Positions 23,927 to 35,393 of a DNA stretch of 64,000 nucleotides are shown here, piece after piece. Made by a program: the position numbers and the translations under genes. Within the stretch, counting starts at the first letter, position 1. Every line of letters begins with the position of its first letter. The stretch comes from Endocalyx cinctus (taxonomy: Eukaryota > Ascomycota > Sordariomycetes > Amphisphaeriales > Apiosporaceae): contig BCKC01000007.1 in assembly GCA_001600455.1 (NCBI GenBank), positions 3,350,019-3,414,018 on the forward strand, given 5' to 3'. The notes under the pieces are model-generated. The model did no database searches, had not been told where the DNA came from, and saw only the letters and a program-made list of their open reading frames with translations.

Positions 23927-25083
23927 GCGGTGGCGACTGCGAACATAGAACGCTCAACTTCATATTTTCTATAACTCTTTCTATGGTTAGCGAGCAGAAT
24001 TAGAGACAATAATGACTTATAATGAAAAAGTGTATATATTATTTTTAACGCCCCCTTCTTATATCTCTGGCCCAGTTCATTCTATCGACGCAACTTTCTT
24101 AAAAACTAGCCACTCGTTGCTGGTAAAGTCATCCGTCAGTTTCTTTCTACTTAAATACCGAATGGCGAGGATGGGTCAATACTTCCTACAGTGGGGGTAT
24201 CTGAGAATACCTGTATATGATGATACTAATATTGATTCCGTGCTGGTGATCCCCCCTTTCTCGAGAGATGTCATAAAGTGAAATTTACTCCTTTTGATAG
24301 ATTTTGTCGACTCGGACAGGAGCGAAGGGTGTCTGTCTTTATAGCGCTTAGGGTTGTCCTACGGAGGCCGAAAAATCTCGGCGTAGTCGGGGTTAAACAG
24401 AAGGTGAATTTCTCTGCTATTTTCCGTAACGGATAACCCCAATACTCTCCCGGTATCAGATCGATGAGGTTTGGAAAGTCCCGTAGAGCTGCCCGAAAAT
24501 ATGGATAATAGATCACGACACTACCGAAAACCTGACCGTCGATAGGGCGCTGATTTTCATGACGTGCCTAATACGGAAGAAGGTGCAATATCGGCGGTTC
24601 TGCTGAACGAGGAATCGTTTGTGAGGTATATTACAATATCTAGCATATCTCTCACTCATTATGTTCACTTCAACTTCACTTTTTTTCTTAATTTTTATTA
24701 ACAATGAATTGTCTAAATGATTGCAATAATGACAGTTAACTAGAGGCCTTCTTTCCCTGCAAATCCTCGGATATATACCCGTAACCCAAGACCGAGACCA
24801 AAAACACCGCGCTAGAATTGGTATGTATAGTACCGAAGACTTCCTTACCGAGCCACGGCTTATGCAGAAAATAAAAAAAAGACAAAAAAGAAGAAATCAA
24901 AATAGAAGAATATATACAGTTTCCTAAACGGGTACCAGACCATGAACAAAAAAGGGGACAAAACACAGTTTCGTCATGGCGGAACCCAAAAAAAAAAAAA
25001 AAAAAAAAGAGAGAAGAAAAAAGGATCATCCGTCCGGGGACGTGATTTACGACCGAGCGTAACTTTCTTTTTTTTTTTTTCTT
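23927..25083. other. Intergenic: convergent 3' ends (PNGase A / SGNH)
   Basis: No gene recognised. It contains an A20 run near 24988-25007 and a T14 run near 25067-25080 next to the SGNH stop codon. The small ORFs have no coding signature. Confidence 0.55.
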
Positions 25084-25932
25084 CTAACTAGGCGATTTCA
25101 AGAACTTCTGAGCGGACTTGACCCCGTTGAACCAGATGTTGGCCATCTTGGCGTAACCGGCGTCGTCCGGGTGGGTACCGTCGACGAGGTCGGACACCTG
25201 CACGCCGTCGGACCCGTGCATGTCGACGAGGACCAGGGACCGGCCGGCGGCCCGCAGGGAAGGGGCGACCCGGTTCTTCATCTGGGAGTTGAATTCGAGG
25301 ACGCGCGACTCCGTCGCCGCGTCCCCGTTCGGGAGGAGGGTGGAGAGGATCACGGTCGTCCCGGGGGAGAGGGTGTACAGGTCCTCGATCATGGATGTCA
25401 TCCGGCTGTGGGCTTCCGATATGTCGACGTTTTGGACTGGAAGTGGGGGGTTTGAGAGTTAGTCGTTTTTATGGTCGAGAAAAGGAGGGGGATGGGATAA
25501 AAGCATATATATATGTATATGTATAGTGTGGAAGGATCATTACTTACTACAGTCATTAGTGCCGGCGTTGATGAGGACGAGATTAGGCTTGAAGGTAGGG
25601 ACATCTTCGACGGCCCTTTCGTGGATCTCGTCGACGATGAAGCCGGGAAAGCCTTCGTTATCGTTGTCGGCCATGGTACCGCCGTGCTGCGTCCCGACCA
25701 TGTCGACCTGGTACCCGGCACCGACCAGCGCGTCTCGCAGCTTAGCCCGGTAGCCGTTGCCGTCGCTCGAAGCGACGCCGAAGGTGATGGACGCGCCCAG
25801 GGGCATGATCCGCAAAGGGACGGTGGCGGCGGCAGACTCCTCCTCCTCCTGGGGAAGGGGCGCCGGAGCGGCGTTCGAGAGCGCGAGCCACATAGCGCAG
25901 GCGAGGACGCCGGAAGTCCGGAGGAACTTCAT
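25084..25932 (-). CDS. Secreted SGNH/GDSL-type hydrolase
   Basis: Two exons on the minus strand, 25548..25932 then 25084..25436, giving 245 residues. The 111-bp intron has donor GTAAGT, branch GACTAAC and acceptor TTCCAG. It joins 'INAGTNDC' to 'IQNVDISEAHSR'. Residues 1-22 are a signal peptide ending in Asn-Ala-Ala-Pro-Ala. Block I is 'IMPLGASITFG', with catalytic Ser in the Gly-Ala-Ser variant common in fungal SGNH enzymes; block III is 'GTND', and block V is 'VDGTHPDDAGY', supplying Asp and His. This fold includes carbohydrate esterases, acetylxylan esterases and lipases acting on plant cell-wall esters. The substrate is unknown. GC-rich coding contrasts with AT-rich flanks. Confidence 0.9.
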
Positions 25933-26275
25933 GTTTGGTAGTTTAAGACGGAAAAAAAGAAGTGGGAGGATAGAAAGGAGAGAGAGAGAGAGGGATAGAA
26001 AAAAAAGTTAGATAATTAGGAAATAGAAGAGGAAAGGACTGTGTGTCGTTGATCAATTATTAAATAGTAAAGATGGTGAAGACTTTTTTTATCAAAAAAA
26101 ATTGTCTTAGGGTTCACCAAGGAATAAGAAAGAAGATAATAATAGAAAAAACTGCGATCACAAAGTTTCGCGGACAGAGACTATATGATATAGTGTCTCC
26201 CTAAGGGTGGCTTTTAAATATCATTGATCCGTCACCTCCTCCCCAACGAAAAAGGGAAAGTGGGAGATAATTTAA

Positions 26276-26276
26276 N
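26276..26276. other. Ambiguous base (N)
   Basis: A single undetermined base sits inside an A-rich run. It marks an assembly or base-calling uncertainty in noncoding DNA. Confidence 0.95.
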
Positions 26277-28252
26277 AAAAAAAAACAAAAAAAAAAAAAA
26301 CAATACAACATCATGAATAAGTCAGACGTTATCCAACTCGTGGGTCCAAGAAACCAAGAAGCATGTCTCATGGTCGATGAGGCCTCGCGCGCAAAACATT
26401 CATCCAATCATCAATATTTATGACATATACCCAAGCTGGTTATATTAATGATTTGGTGTATCGAATAATTCTAGGGTCTGTCTTGTCCTCTCTTACTCTT
26501 TCTCGTTTTGACACTTGAAAATGAATAGATCCCTGATGTCGATGATGTGAAACCCCTGTTATGGTTTCCGAACTCGGTCAATTTCGTTTATACTTGCTTG
26601 TCTTTCTTTTGCTCAACGATCTATGCTGGGCCTAAACCCATGCATGTAATTTAGGAGATTGGAACTATCTTTTTACGTTATATATTTTATATATTTTATA
26701 TATGTGTAAATCATATTCGTTCGCGCCCGGACTCTGAATAGATAAAAATGACCTACTGGGTCGGGTATCTACGGAGGATGATGCGAGGGATCGAATCGGA
26801 CTTGATTTGACTTGACTCAACTCCCTCGTGGAAGCTTGACTTACTTTATTTCATTTATCTTACTTACTCATCTCATTGAGAGGACCTTCGAGCTGACTAG
26901 CTCCATTCTAACTGTGTAACTGTGTTCATATTCATGAACCACATGAGTTGAAAGCAGGGCTGGTATCACACCACACTAACAGGATTTGGAACATCGATGT
27001 TTATTTTTTTCTTTTTCTTTTTTTACTTGATCATACACTAGATTGATTTACCTTGGGTCGCATATGCATGCAAGCATCGCGCGCACGCACGCATTGTAAC
27101 TGTAGGGTACATCATGAATATATACCCAGGTAGTGTACTAGGTATATACAGCTCAGAGTTGCAGTATAATCTACAAACGACAAAAACCCATATTGCACAG
27201 TCTTGTATTTTCTTGTATCGAAATCTTGGCTCTCGTTTCGTCTCTGTAACCTGTGCGTTTCCTGGCTTGATTTTGTATGGCTTACTTGTTAATATTTATA
27301 TTGACGGGGAGCAGTGACGTTTCGTCTAATGCGTAGTGTACCAATCAGCAGAAAATCCCTCGCACCCGTTCCCTGCCCAGAATGCGACGGATACTTAAGC
27401 CGCAAAAGCTTGACCTCGCCTTTTTTTTTTCCCCGACGCAAATCAGTACACTACGCTACACTAAAATAATGCTCCGTCCGCGGCAGATACTGTAGGGCAG
27501 ATAAGGCAGATCAGATAATAATAATGCATAGGGAGAGAGAGAGAGAGAGAAAGGGAAAATGATCGACATAAGATAAAATTGATATGTGGCGCCGCCACAA
27601 TTCAACTACACTTCCTGACTCTGTTGATAGTGTCTAGACGTCATTGAACGCGTAGTCCTGTTCGGGGATAGACATAATTCTGGTAAACATTAACCTACCT
27701 ACAGTACATATCATTGATCCATACAACAAGTTACCTATCACATTATCAAGTTATCTTGCCTACCGGTTTGATATATCACAGTTACACTACTAAGTTTATT
27801 GTTTATTAAACTACGTGACATTGCTAACTACTTAAATGCTTGGAGTAGCAGTATTCCTAGGCAGTCAGGTAGGTCGTGATCATAAGCAAGCTGACATTTT
27901 TGGAGATTTCTAATAACTAACAAAAGCTCTGCTCTGGCCCTCGTATCATTCCCCCGCATTATCTGCATTGAAGCTAATATGCTGACCGCATACTCGAAAA
28001 TAATTGAACTTCCCCATACGGCATTTTCTTGCTTCTTTTTCTCCATGGATTTTTAGTCAGGTTTTGTTTTCAGGTGGTAATACACAAGTCTGTACTAGAC
28101 ATTGGAGGTCATCAGGGACCAGGAACTCAAGAATAAAAAAAAAAGGTGGAAGACGTGGCCGCGGCAATCGTCGGAATAGAAATACATATTCTACGCCCAA
28201 TGAAGGTTGGAATTACTGCTTTTGGGTATATTTATTGTCTTTTCCCCATCTT

Positions 28253-28290
28253 AAAAAAAAAAAAGGGGGGAGGGGGGGGGGGGGGGGGGG
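28253..28290. repeat. Poly-A / poly-G junction with long G tract
   Basis: A run of about 12 A is followed by six G, one A and about 18 consecutive G. This purine-only stretch could form a G-quadruplex, and its length is likely to vary or be miscalled. Confidence 0.8.
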
Positions 28291-29674
28291 TATCGACGAG
28301 GTACACATGTAAGTTTATCGCAGTCTGGGGAGAAACATATATACACTACATAAACATGCATGTTCCCCGGTCACAAAAGATGCATCCGCGTGTGTACAGG
28401 GGTTGAAAACCCCGACAAAAAGGTACCTGGGTAATGCGCACCTGACTATCAGTCAGGGCTACGCTACCAAGTTCTTGAGCGTTTTTGTGGGATTTTATCT
28501 TGTCAAGGAAATCATTCATGCCGTCTTTGTTCTCTTGTTGAAAAGACATGTCGTCATTTTTGGAAAAAAAAGAGAGAGAAATGGAGAACGGATACAATTC
28601 CTCATGCCCGACAGTATTGCAGTTTCGGGCTGCTCTTCATCTTTCCGACTAATCCCGAGTCCTGTCAGCCCGTCATGCGTGGCAGATTCCCTCCACCTCA
28701 AGGAACCTACCCGACTACCCGTATGTGCACATGCGGCGTTATCGACGAGCGTAAAATGGAGGTGGGGATGTTCCTTGAAGAAACAAAGAAGGATGTTTCC
28801 CGCGACTTCTCACTCGCCCACCTTAAACTAACAACTCCAAAAAAAAAGAATGCACGTCACATTGTTACCGCGATCTCCTGACGAGCTTGTCCCATCTCCA
28901 GGGTCGACTGAATGGGCCACGTACGAACCTGGATTATGCTTGTCTTTGCACGCCCGGAAGGGAGGCGGGTATGTACGTGTCCCACCATCGCGTCTTGTCT
29001 TCGGGTCTAGAAGCTAGCCCCACCATCGTGGCCTCGCAGACCCCGAGTTTGACCCGCCAAGTTTCTACTGGTTCGACGAGTTTACTTTATAGTCGAGCGT
29101 CAAAGTATAATTGATGTGGTGGTAGCTGCGGAATTCCTAACATTTGCAAGACACCCTTGTGCTTGGTGTGGCCTGTATTTCAGGTCCATGACCAACTCAT
29201 GACAAATTCAAAAGGTCAGCTTCGCATGATTCCATCCAGCCACGACTCATGTCTTTAGTCTCCGAAGCTGCCGCTAGCTCGATACCGGTTATGCTGCCTC
29301 TTCTAAGGTTATGAGAACGCACTAGGGACCACAACATCCCCTGGATCCGTGGGGAATTCAATACGCTTGTTGATTTCTTTTTCTGGTCTCGAGATGCAGC
29401 ATGCCTCGTGCTTCCTCTATCAACTACCTCCTCATCTCACCATCTCGTCAACACTTGGGGAGGAGGGGCGCTATCGTGCGGGTGCATATTTGTCGTTATC
29501 TTGCGACATCTTTCTTCAGGCGTCATGCCGTCATCGGCCATTCAGTGAATTTTTGTCCCTTATCTATAATGATGAACCATACTATTTCCTTTATTTTCCA
29601 TTAATGCTGGCATTCGCAGAAAACCCATATTTTTTTAACCTCTTTTTTTTCTCCCCTTTTCTCTTTCCCTTTCC

Positions 29675-30485
29675 CTAATTTGGACTAACAGGTTCCCTTA
29701 TCATGATGGAGAGTGTGTACGTCCCTTGCATTTTGCCCTCGGTCAATTGAGTCATATCGTATACGATAACATCTACCTCCCGGAACCCGTACTTCTCATA
29801 CAGCGGCTTGGCCAGTGGCGTCGCTTCCAGGTACGTCTTCAATACCGTAGCGTCCGCGAATTCCAGCAGCGACTTGAGTATCGACGAGCCATGCCGTTGG
29901 CGCTGGGCCGAAGGCGACGTACATAGGACTGAGAGGCCTAATATATTACGTACATATGGGTCAGTCAACGATAAATTTTAAGGGTGAGAGGTCTTAAGCA
30001 AGTCAAATATTGCCAAAAAGCCTCATAACCACCATTCACTCACCTAGCATCTTGTCCGCGTCCCACTTAGCGGACATTTTCTTCAACTCGTCGAAGAAAT
30101 GCAACAACAGCTTCTTACTCTTCTCATCGAAGGCCTCGAGAGCCTTCTCCGCGTCGGCGCCAGCGCTCTTCCTCTCCTCTTCTGTCGTCGCCTCCGTCTC
30201 CTCCGGCAGAGGGCCAAACTTCTCGATCACGTCCTTATCGTACCCTTCGGGGATATCCCACCGGGACCAGGCGACGAGCTGACCGGCGTCGTCGTCCGGA
30301 CTCGACACCTTGAAGTTTCGGACCCCGGTACGAGCCAGCAGCTTGGTCCGGTTCCGCGCCCGCATCCACGTCATCATCACCTCCCGGTCCCGGGGCCACC
30401 AGTACGTGTTCGCAGGGTCGAGGGCGAAGGCGTCGTAGTATACTGACGTCATGGCGTCGATGTCGGCTATTGTTACGTTTCTCAT
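29675..30485 (-). CDS. GNAT-family N-acetyltransferase
   Basis: Two exons on the minus strand, 30044..30485 then 29675..29937, giving 234 residues. The 106-bp intron has donor GTGAGT, an acceptor ending ATTAG and a GACTGAC branch, and joins 'DADKMLG' to 'LSVLCTSPSAQRQRHGSS'. The N-terminal half resembles fungal GNAT proteins ('MTSVYYDAFALDP', 'AWSRWDIPEGY') with a charged insertion at residues ~95-135. The acetyl-CoA loop is degenerate Q/RxxGxG/A ('QRQRHGS'), followed by 'LEFAD', 'YLEATPLAKPLYEKYGF' and a final beta strand, all standard for this fungal subgroup. Substrate unknown; small-molecule or detoxifying acetylation is usual. The start is the only in-frame ATG and begins directly with the first beta strand. 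Confidence 0.88.
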
Positions 30486-31340
30486 TTTGAATGTGTCGTT
30501 TTTTTTTTTTTTTTATGATTATTCTTAATTAGTTATGACGACCACGGTGGATTGACAAAATAGGTAAGGCGGTATGGAAGAAAACGAAGACCATGTCAGG
30601 TTCTGCTATCGAAACGCAAATGTGGTAACATTTAACATGGTAATAACAAGTAGATGTTTCTTATTTCCTTCCTGACTCTCCCCTTATATATATATTACGA
30701 CTCAGGGGTGGAGCGGAGGTGGCAGTGATGGTGATGGGGTTCTTTTTTGGTAAATCGGATCGGCCGTCGCTTGGCTTACATGGTCTCCGTCCACCTAGTC
30801 AATTATCTTTTTTTTTTTTTTTTTTTTCAGCCGGCGAGCCGAACTAGGTAAGTAAGTACCCCGATCAAGTCATACCGATTTTATTCCGGCAAGGGCGTAA
30901 GCTGTATCCACATCTCTTGACACGCCGTCCTCGTATAGGCACAGAAGAACAAAATAAGTTCTCTTTTTGATGACTTGTGAGATTTATATTGGTAAAGGTC
31001 CACTTAGACTGAAAATCGCGGGGTTGCCAGGTTGCGTAAATACTTCTTGTACTCCGCAAGAATAGTGGAGATATCGCCGTTGAAGTGATACATTGTACTA
31101 CTGAGAATCCTACCCCAAGTCAAAATATAAGTTTACATAATGGATAGTATGTAGGAGCAATCATACATGCGATGACTTCTATTAAAATTTGTCTATCCGT
31201 CTAGAGGTGAAGAGGGCATATGTCATCCTATTCGATATCGTAGGGTTACTGTACATTTTACATGACCATCGAGTATGACGTCGGGGTAATACACAAAAAA
31301 CGTTGTCAGGTTTAACATGAAACGCATATAACTGCGTCAC
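30486..31340. other. Intergenic region between GNAT promoter and COQ7 3' end
   Basis: GNAT promoter side with a T15 run immediately upstream of the ATG and a T19 run near 30808-30827. No gene supported. Confidence 0.55.
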
Positions 31341-32217
31341 TTACACTTTCTCGCTCAGCCATATAGCACCGCGACATCCGGCCCGTATGACCCCGGTCAG
31401 CAGCCAATGCGGCTCCGCCTTCCTCGCGTCGTGCTCGACGGCGTGATCGAGGTGCTCGAGCTCCTCGTCGCGTATGCGCCGGAGGGTGCGCACGAGGTCC
31501 CGCAGCTCTTCGCCGACCTCGTACCCTTCGGCGTCCCAGCGCTCGAACATCTCGAGCAGCACGCGGATCTGGCCGTTGTAGTGGCCGCCGATCTCGGTCT
31601 CGACCGCCTCCGTGCACGCCATGGCGGCCTCCCGGCCCATCAGCGCCGTCGACCAGCCCAAACCCGTCGCCATCGCCGACCAGACCGGGTACAGCGCCGT
31701 CGGCCGCACCCGGTGCCGCGCGATCAGCGCGTTGAACGTCTTGAGGTGGCCGACTTCTTGCTCGTGCATGTGCCTCATCAGCGGTCGGAGGTGCGGGTGC
31801 GCGTTCACGAGGGGGGGCGTCTGCGCGGCGTATATTAAGGTGGCGGCGAGTTCGCCGGCTTGGTTGACTCGGAGCTTTTTTTTTTTTTTTTTCTTATGTT
31901 AGCTTGAAAGTGTATGTCAGGTGGGGTCGATGAAGTTAGGAAAAAAAAAAGAGAGAATTTCCTACAGCTGAAGATAAGAATTCACGTTGAGCTTTGGTGA
32001 GAGGTTTTCGCTTGGGCTTAGGGTTTCCGTCGGGTTTGGCGGCGGCATCGGAAACGGGAGCTGCGTTCTTGCGCGTTCTCGTGGAGCTGAATTGCCTGCT
32101 TTGCCGCTGTTGCTGGAAGAAGGCGGGTACGAGAAAATCGTGGACGGGGAATTGGAAATCCTGCCGGCGCACGAGGCGGGTAAGTCGAGAAGCGGAAACT
32201 GACATCTTGATAATCAT
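31341..32217 (-). CDS. COQ7: 5-demethoxyubiquinone hydroxylase COQ7, mitochondrial
   Basis: Two exons on the minus strand, 31966..32217 then 31341..31874, giving 261 residues. The 91-bp intron (donor GTAGGA, branch GCTAAC, an A-rich run just before the acceptor) joins 'QREFLSSA' to 'LRVNQAGELAAT', restoring the start of the conserved domain. Residues 1-60 are Arg/Gln/Ser-rich and fit a mitochondrial presequence; a second ATG four codons in has better context. The di-iron ligands are visible: Glu92 in 'NQAGEL', Glu and His in 'MHEQEVGHL', Glu in 'EAVETEIGGHY', and Glu/His in 'RDEELEHLDHA'. COQ7 hydroxylates demethoxyubiquinone in the penultimate step of coenzyme Q synthesis at the inner membrane. 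It is divergent from RTF1, with a 922-bp shared upstream region. Confidence 0.95.
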
Positions 32218-33139
32218 AAAACTTATAGAAAAGTAAAGAAGAAAAATAGCGGAAAAAAAGAGAGGGTTTGATATATTAGTAGAAATGCGATTGCCTTTTT
32301 TTAACCTGGACCGGACCTCAGGACTGAAGAAATTTAGATATATCTTGCATCAGACGACGATAGTGACGAATTGGGGAATAAGCTAAAAATACAGTACACC
32401 ATATTTAATACTGTGTAGAATTACCGCCTTTGTTCTAGACTCTAGCTTACCTAATAATCGATATTTGCATGTTTCTTTGTAAGTATGGATAAGGGATATT
32501 TATTCATATATTAGATATGTATTTAAGTAAGTAATATGTAACATAGTACTGTATTCCTTCTGTTCTTTTACTTCAATAGTGTATTCTGTTTGTCTAACAG
32601 AGTTTAGTTTGGCGTGTTTCTCTAGCGTAATAGCGTGGTATTAAGCCTAGTCGTCAGCTAGCGCTTCTATACCCACTATTATCCCCAAATCAGGAATTGT
32701 GTCCAGTGGATTTAACACTTATTAATAACTTGGACAGGCGAAAAGCTACTTACCAGCCGCCAATGTAAGAGCGCATCTGTAAATTCCCCTGGAGAAAGCT
32801 TCATTTCCCTCTTTGACTTCTCAGCCTTCACCAATTCTCTCTTCTTTCTCTCCTTTTCATCTTCACTTTTTTTTTCTTCATATTTTTCTTTCGAGAATTC
32901 AGTTTTAAATTCTTTCTCTATATCAAATTCCTTTTTTTTTTCCTATTTTTTTGTGCACTTATTACATTTATTTGCGACTTTATTCTTTTATAATCTTTTT
33001 GTGTAAAATAAAATTCGCGACTGACAACTCACCCATATTCTACCGCCCAATAAATTGAACTCGTCGCGACTTGCCCTCTTGTATCCTCACAAATTCTTAT
33101 CAATTCCTACTCTAAATTGTCGAATCGATACTCTAAAAA
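32218..33139. other. Bidirectional promoter region COQ7/RTF1
   Basis: Divergent intergenic region. The RTF1 side (32800-33010) is strongly pyrimidine-rich with many TTTTTC and CTTC words, typical of fungal promoters and 5' UTRs. No coding signal seen. Confidence 0.6.
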
Positions 33140-35393
33140 ATGGCTGATGTCGATGATGAGCTCCTCGCCCTCGTGGGTGGTGATGCCTCCTCCGATGAAG
33201 AATCAGAACAGGAAATGAATATCAGCCAATCTGTCTCTGGATCTGAGTCTCCGAAGTCAGCCTCGAAAACAACCACTACTACAAAAGCACCACCCAAATC
33301 TAAAAAGAGAAAAAATGATGATTCAGATGAGGAGGAAGGAGAAGCGTAAGTTTTCTGACAATACTAACTCGAATATTACCTCTCTACCTCCCCACCCACC
33401 GCACACGTCAACAACGTATTTTATTTCAATTGAATGGCGACTCCTCCTATTCACCATTGTGCGCATATATGCGCATATAGTTCTTTGTCATTATTCTATC
33501 TATAAGATAGCAATAAGATAATAAATTAATCATAATCTAATTCGCCCCCCTTCACGTAATACATATCGACTAACTCAAGATGTCGCATCACAGATCTTCT
33601 GCACCTGGCTCACCAGCCTCCCAGGCTTCCGCTCCTATGGACGAATCCGATGCAGAATCCGACATTTTCCAGAACAACAGCACAATCTCTAGCAAGAAGG
33701 TGGATGACGATGACGAAAACAAGTACCCTGTTGAAGGTATCTACACCAGCGAGGCTGAAAAAGAAGAAATCTTAGCCATGCCTGAATTGATGCGAGAGCA
33801 ACTTCTCGCCAAGCGCCAGGAAGAAGTAGATCGCCAACGACAGAACACTCTCCTTCGCCAACTACTCAAAGGAAAGGAAGACGACAATCAACAGAAAAAA
33901 CGCAAGGCTGGTGCTGCCGACCTTGATGAAGCACAGCGGAAAACTTCGCGACAGCGAACACGCATTGGAGGTTCCAAGGTTGGCGAGACTAGTTCTGGCA
34001 TCGAAACCCTGCGCCGAGCTCGAGCCGAAAAGAGTGATCGCATGCGTCGCCGAGAAGAGGATCGGGAACGAAACAAGGGCAAATCATCTGGTCTGCGAGA
34101 CAGTTCGGACCGTGATGACGACGGCGATAGCGATGTAGATTGGTCTGGGTCGAGAAATAAGAACTCTAGATCCCGAACGCCAGAGGTTAAAACGATCCCG
34201 CCTGCTGATCTTCGCGATATCGAACGAGTTCGACTTGGTCGAAGTCGCTTCGCTCAGGTTTGCTTTTATCCTGGCTTTGACGACGCTATTGCGGGCTGTT
34301 TTGTACGCATCAACATTGGTGGAGATCGAAACGGGGAGAATGTATACCGCATGGCTGTGATCAAGGGTAAGCTCTTATCAAATCGGCTTGGAAAGTTTAT
34401 CACTAACAATTTGCCAGGATTCTCTACGGGAAAACCCTATGCGATGGAGAAACAGCGTGGTCAAAGCTTTATCACAGATCAATACGTCAGAGCTGCTCAT
34501 GGCAAGGCAGAGCGAGAATGGCCTTTCATCAGTTGTTCTGATTCTCAATTCACAGAGGTACGTGAAATGATCGTTTTTTTTTTTTTTTTTTGGACCTCGC
34601 TAACAAAGTCGAGCAGTCTGAACTTGCGCGCTATCAGAAGACATGCCAGGAGGAAGGCGTACCGTTTCCTAAGAAACCGAGTCTTACTGCTAAAATTGAT
34701 GATATTAATGCTCTTTGCAATCGATCTTGGACTGACGCAGAAGTCAACGACAAGATCGAGCGTGAACGTGCGTTGCGTCGCAAGTATACGGCAACGGATC
34801 GTAGCCGTATTCAGAACTCCCTCGAGGAAGCTAAACGTCGTGGAGACGATGCTCGCGTGGCAGAACTTCAAGAAAAGTTGGACAATCTCGAGGATGCCCC
34901 ACGTCTCGCTTGGAAAACAAGTTTGACACCCTCCAAGAAGAGTGCGCCCTCAACTCCGTCGCAACAAGATCGACTCGCTATGCTCAATGCGGAGAATCGT
35001 CGTCGGAACGCGGAAGCTGTCCGCAAGGCCCAAATGATGGAGAGGGCGAAGGCTCGTGAGATCGAGGCTCGCCTCGCTCGAGGTGAGGATGTCCAGGAAG
35101 ACACGTCGCGTCGTCTCAGAACCAAGCCTAAGTTCATGATGGACGTCAACGAACAGCCGTCGGACAAAAAGTCCACGCCCAATGGGAGCGGACCATCTAC
35201 CCCCTCTAGTGGTACACCAAAGCTCGGTGCCACTCCTACTAATAAAACACCTCTGCTGCCACATCTACAGAAACTGATGCAGCAGAATCAGCTAGCCGGA
35301 AAGGACAAGAAGGGTATTCCCCAAATTCATAAGCCTCTTGTCGATGATGATATTATTGCGGCTCTCGATCTAGATATTGAGATAGAAATTTGA
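33140..35393 (+). CDS. RTF1: RNA polymerase-associated protein RTF1 (Paf1 complex)
   Basis: Four exons, 33140..33345, 33594..34366, 34418..34557 and 34617..35393, giving 631 residues. Intron 1 (248 bp) has donor GTAAGT and branch GACTAAC; its acceptor at 33593 joins 'EEEGEA' to 'SSAPGSPASQ'. Intron 2 (51 bp) is in frame and stop-free. Intron 3 (59 bp) contains a T18 run. The N-terminal third is acidic and Ser-rich. The Plus3 domain lies at about residues 271-385 ('PPADLRDIERVRLGRSRFAQ', 'YRMAVIKG' joined to 'FSTGKPYAMEKQRGQSF'), and coiled-coil and basic segments follow. RTF1 links the Paf1 complex to Spt5 on elongating polymerase II and promotes histone H2B ubiquitylation. The ATG at 33580 lies in intron 1 and is not the start. 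Confidence 0.93.

Larger units (their letters stand above)
25933..29674. other. 3.7-kb gene-poor interval
   Basis: The longest gene-free stretch. ORFs within it are short, without conserved motifs or usable splice models. Features seen: one ambiguous base (N) at 26276, an A/T palindrome at 26180-26194, a GA dinucleotide run near 27535-27550, a poly-A/poly-G junction at 28253-28290, and an ACCAATCAG (CCAAT) word near 27339 followed by a T11 tract near 27420. The CCAAT-like DNA has no obvious downstream coding gene, so an unannotated noncoding transcript is possible but unsupported. Confidence 0.55.

Noticed and set aside
28403..28831. 142-codon plus-strand ORF in the gene-poor interval
   Set aside because: No recognised motif, mixed composition, overlaps other random ORFs on both strands and has no supporting splice partner.
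33580..33593. ATG at 33580 as RTF1 start
   Set aside because: It lies inside intron 1; splicing 33345 to 33594 gives a continuous RTF1 N-terminus in frame with good branch and acceptor signals.
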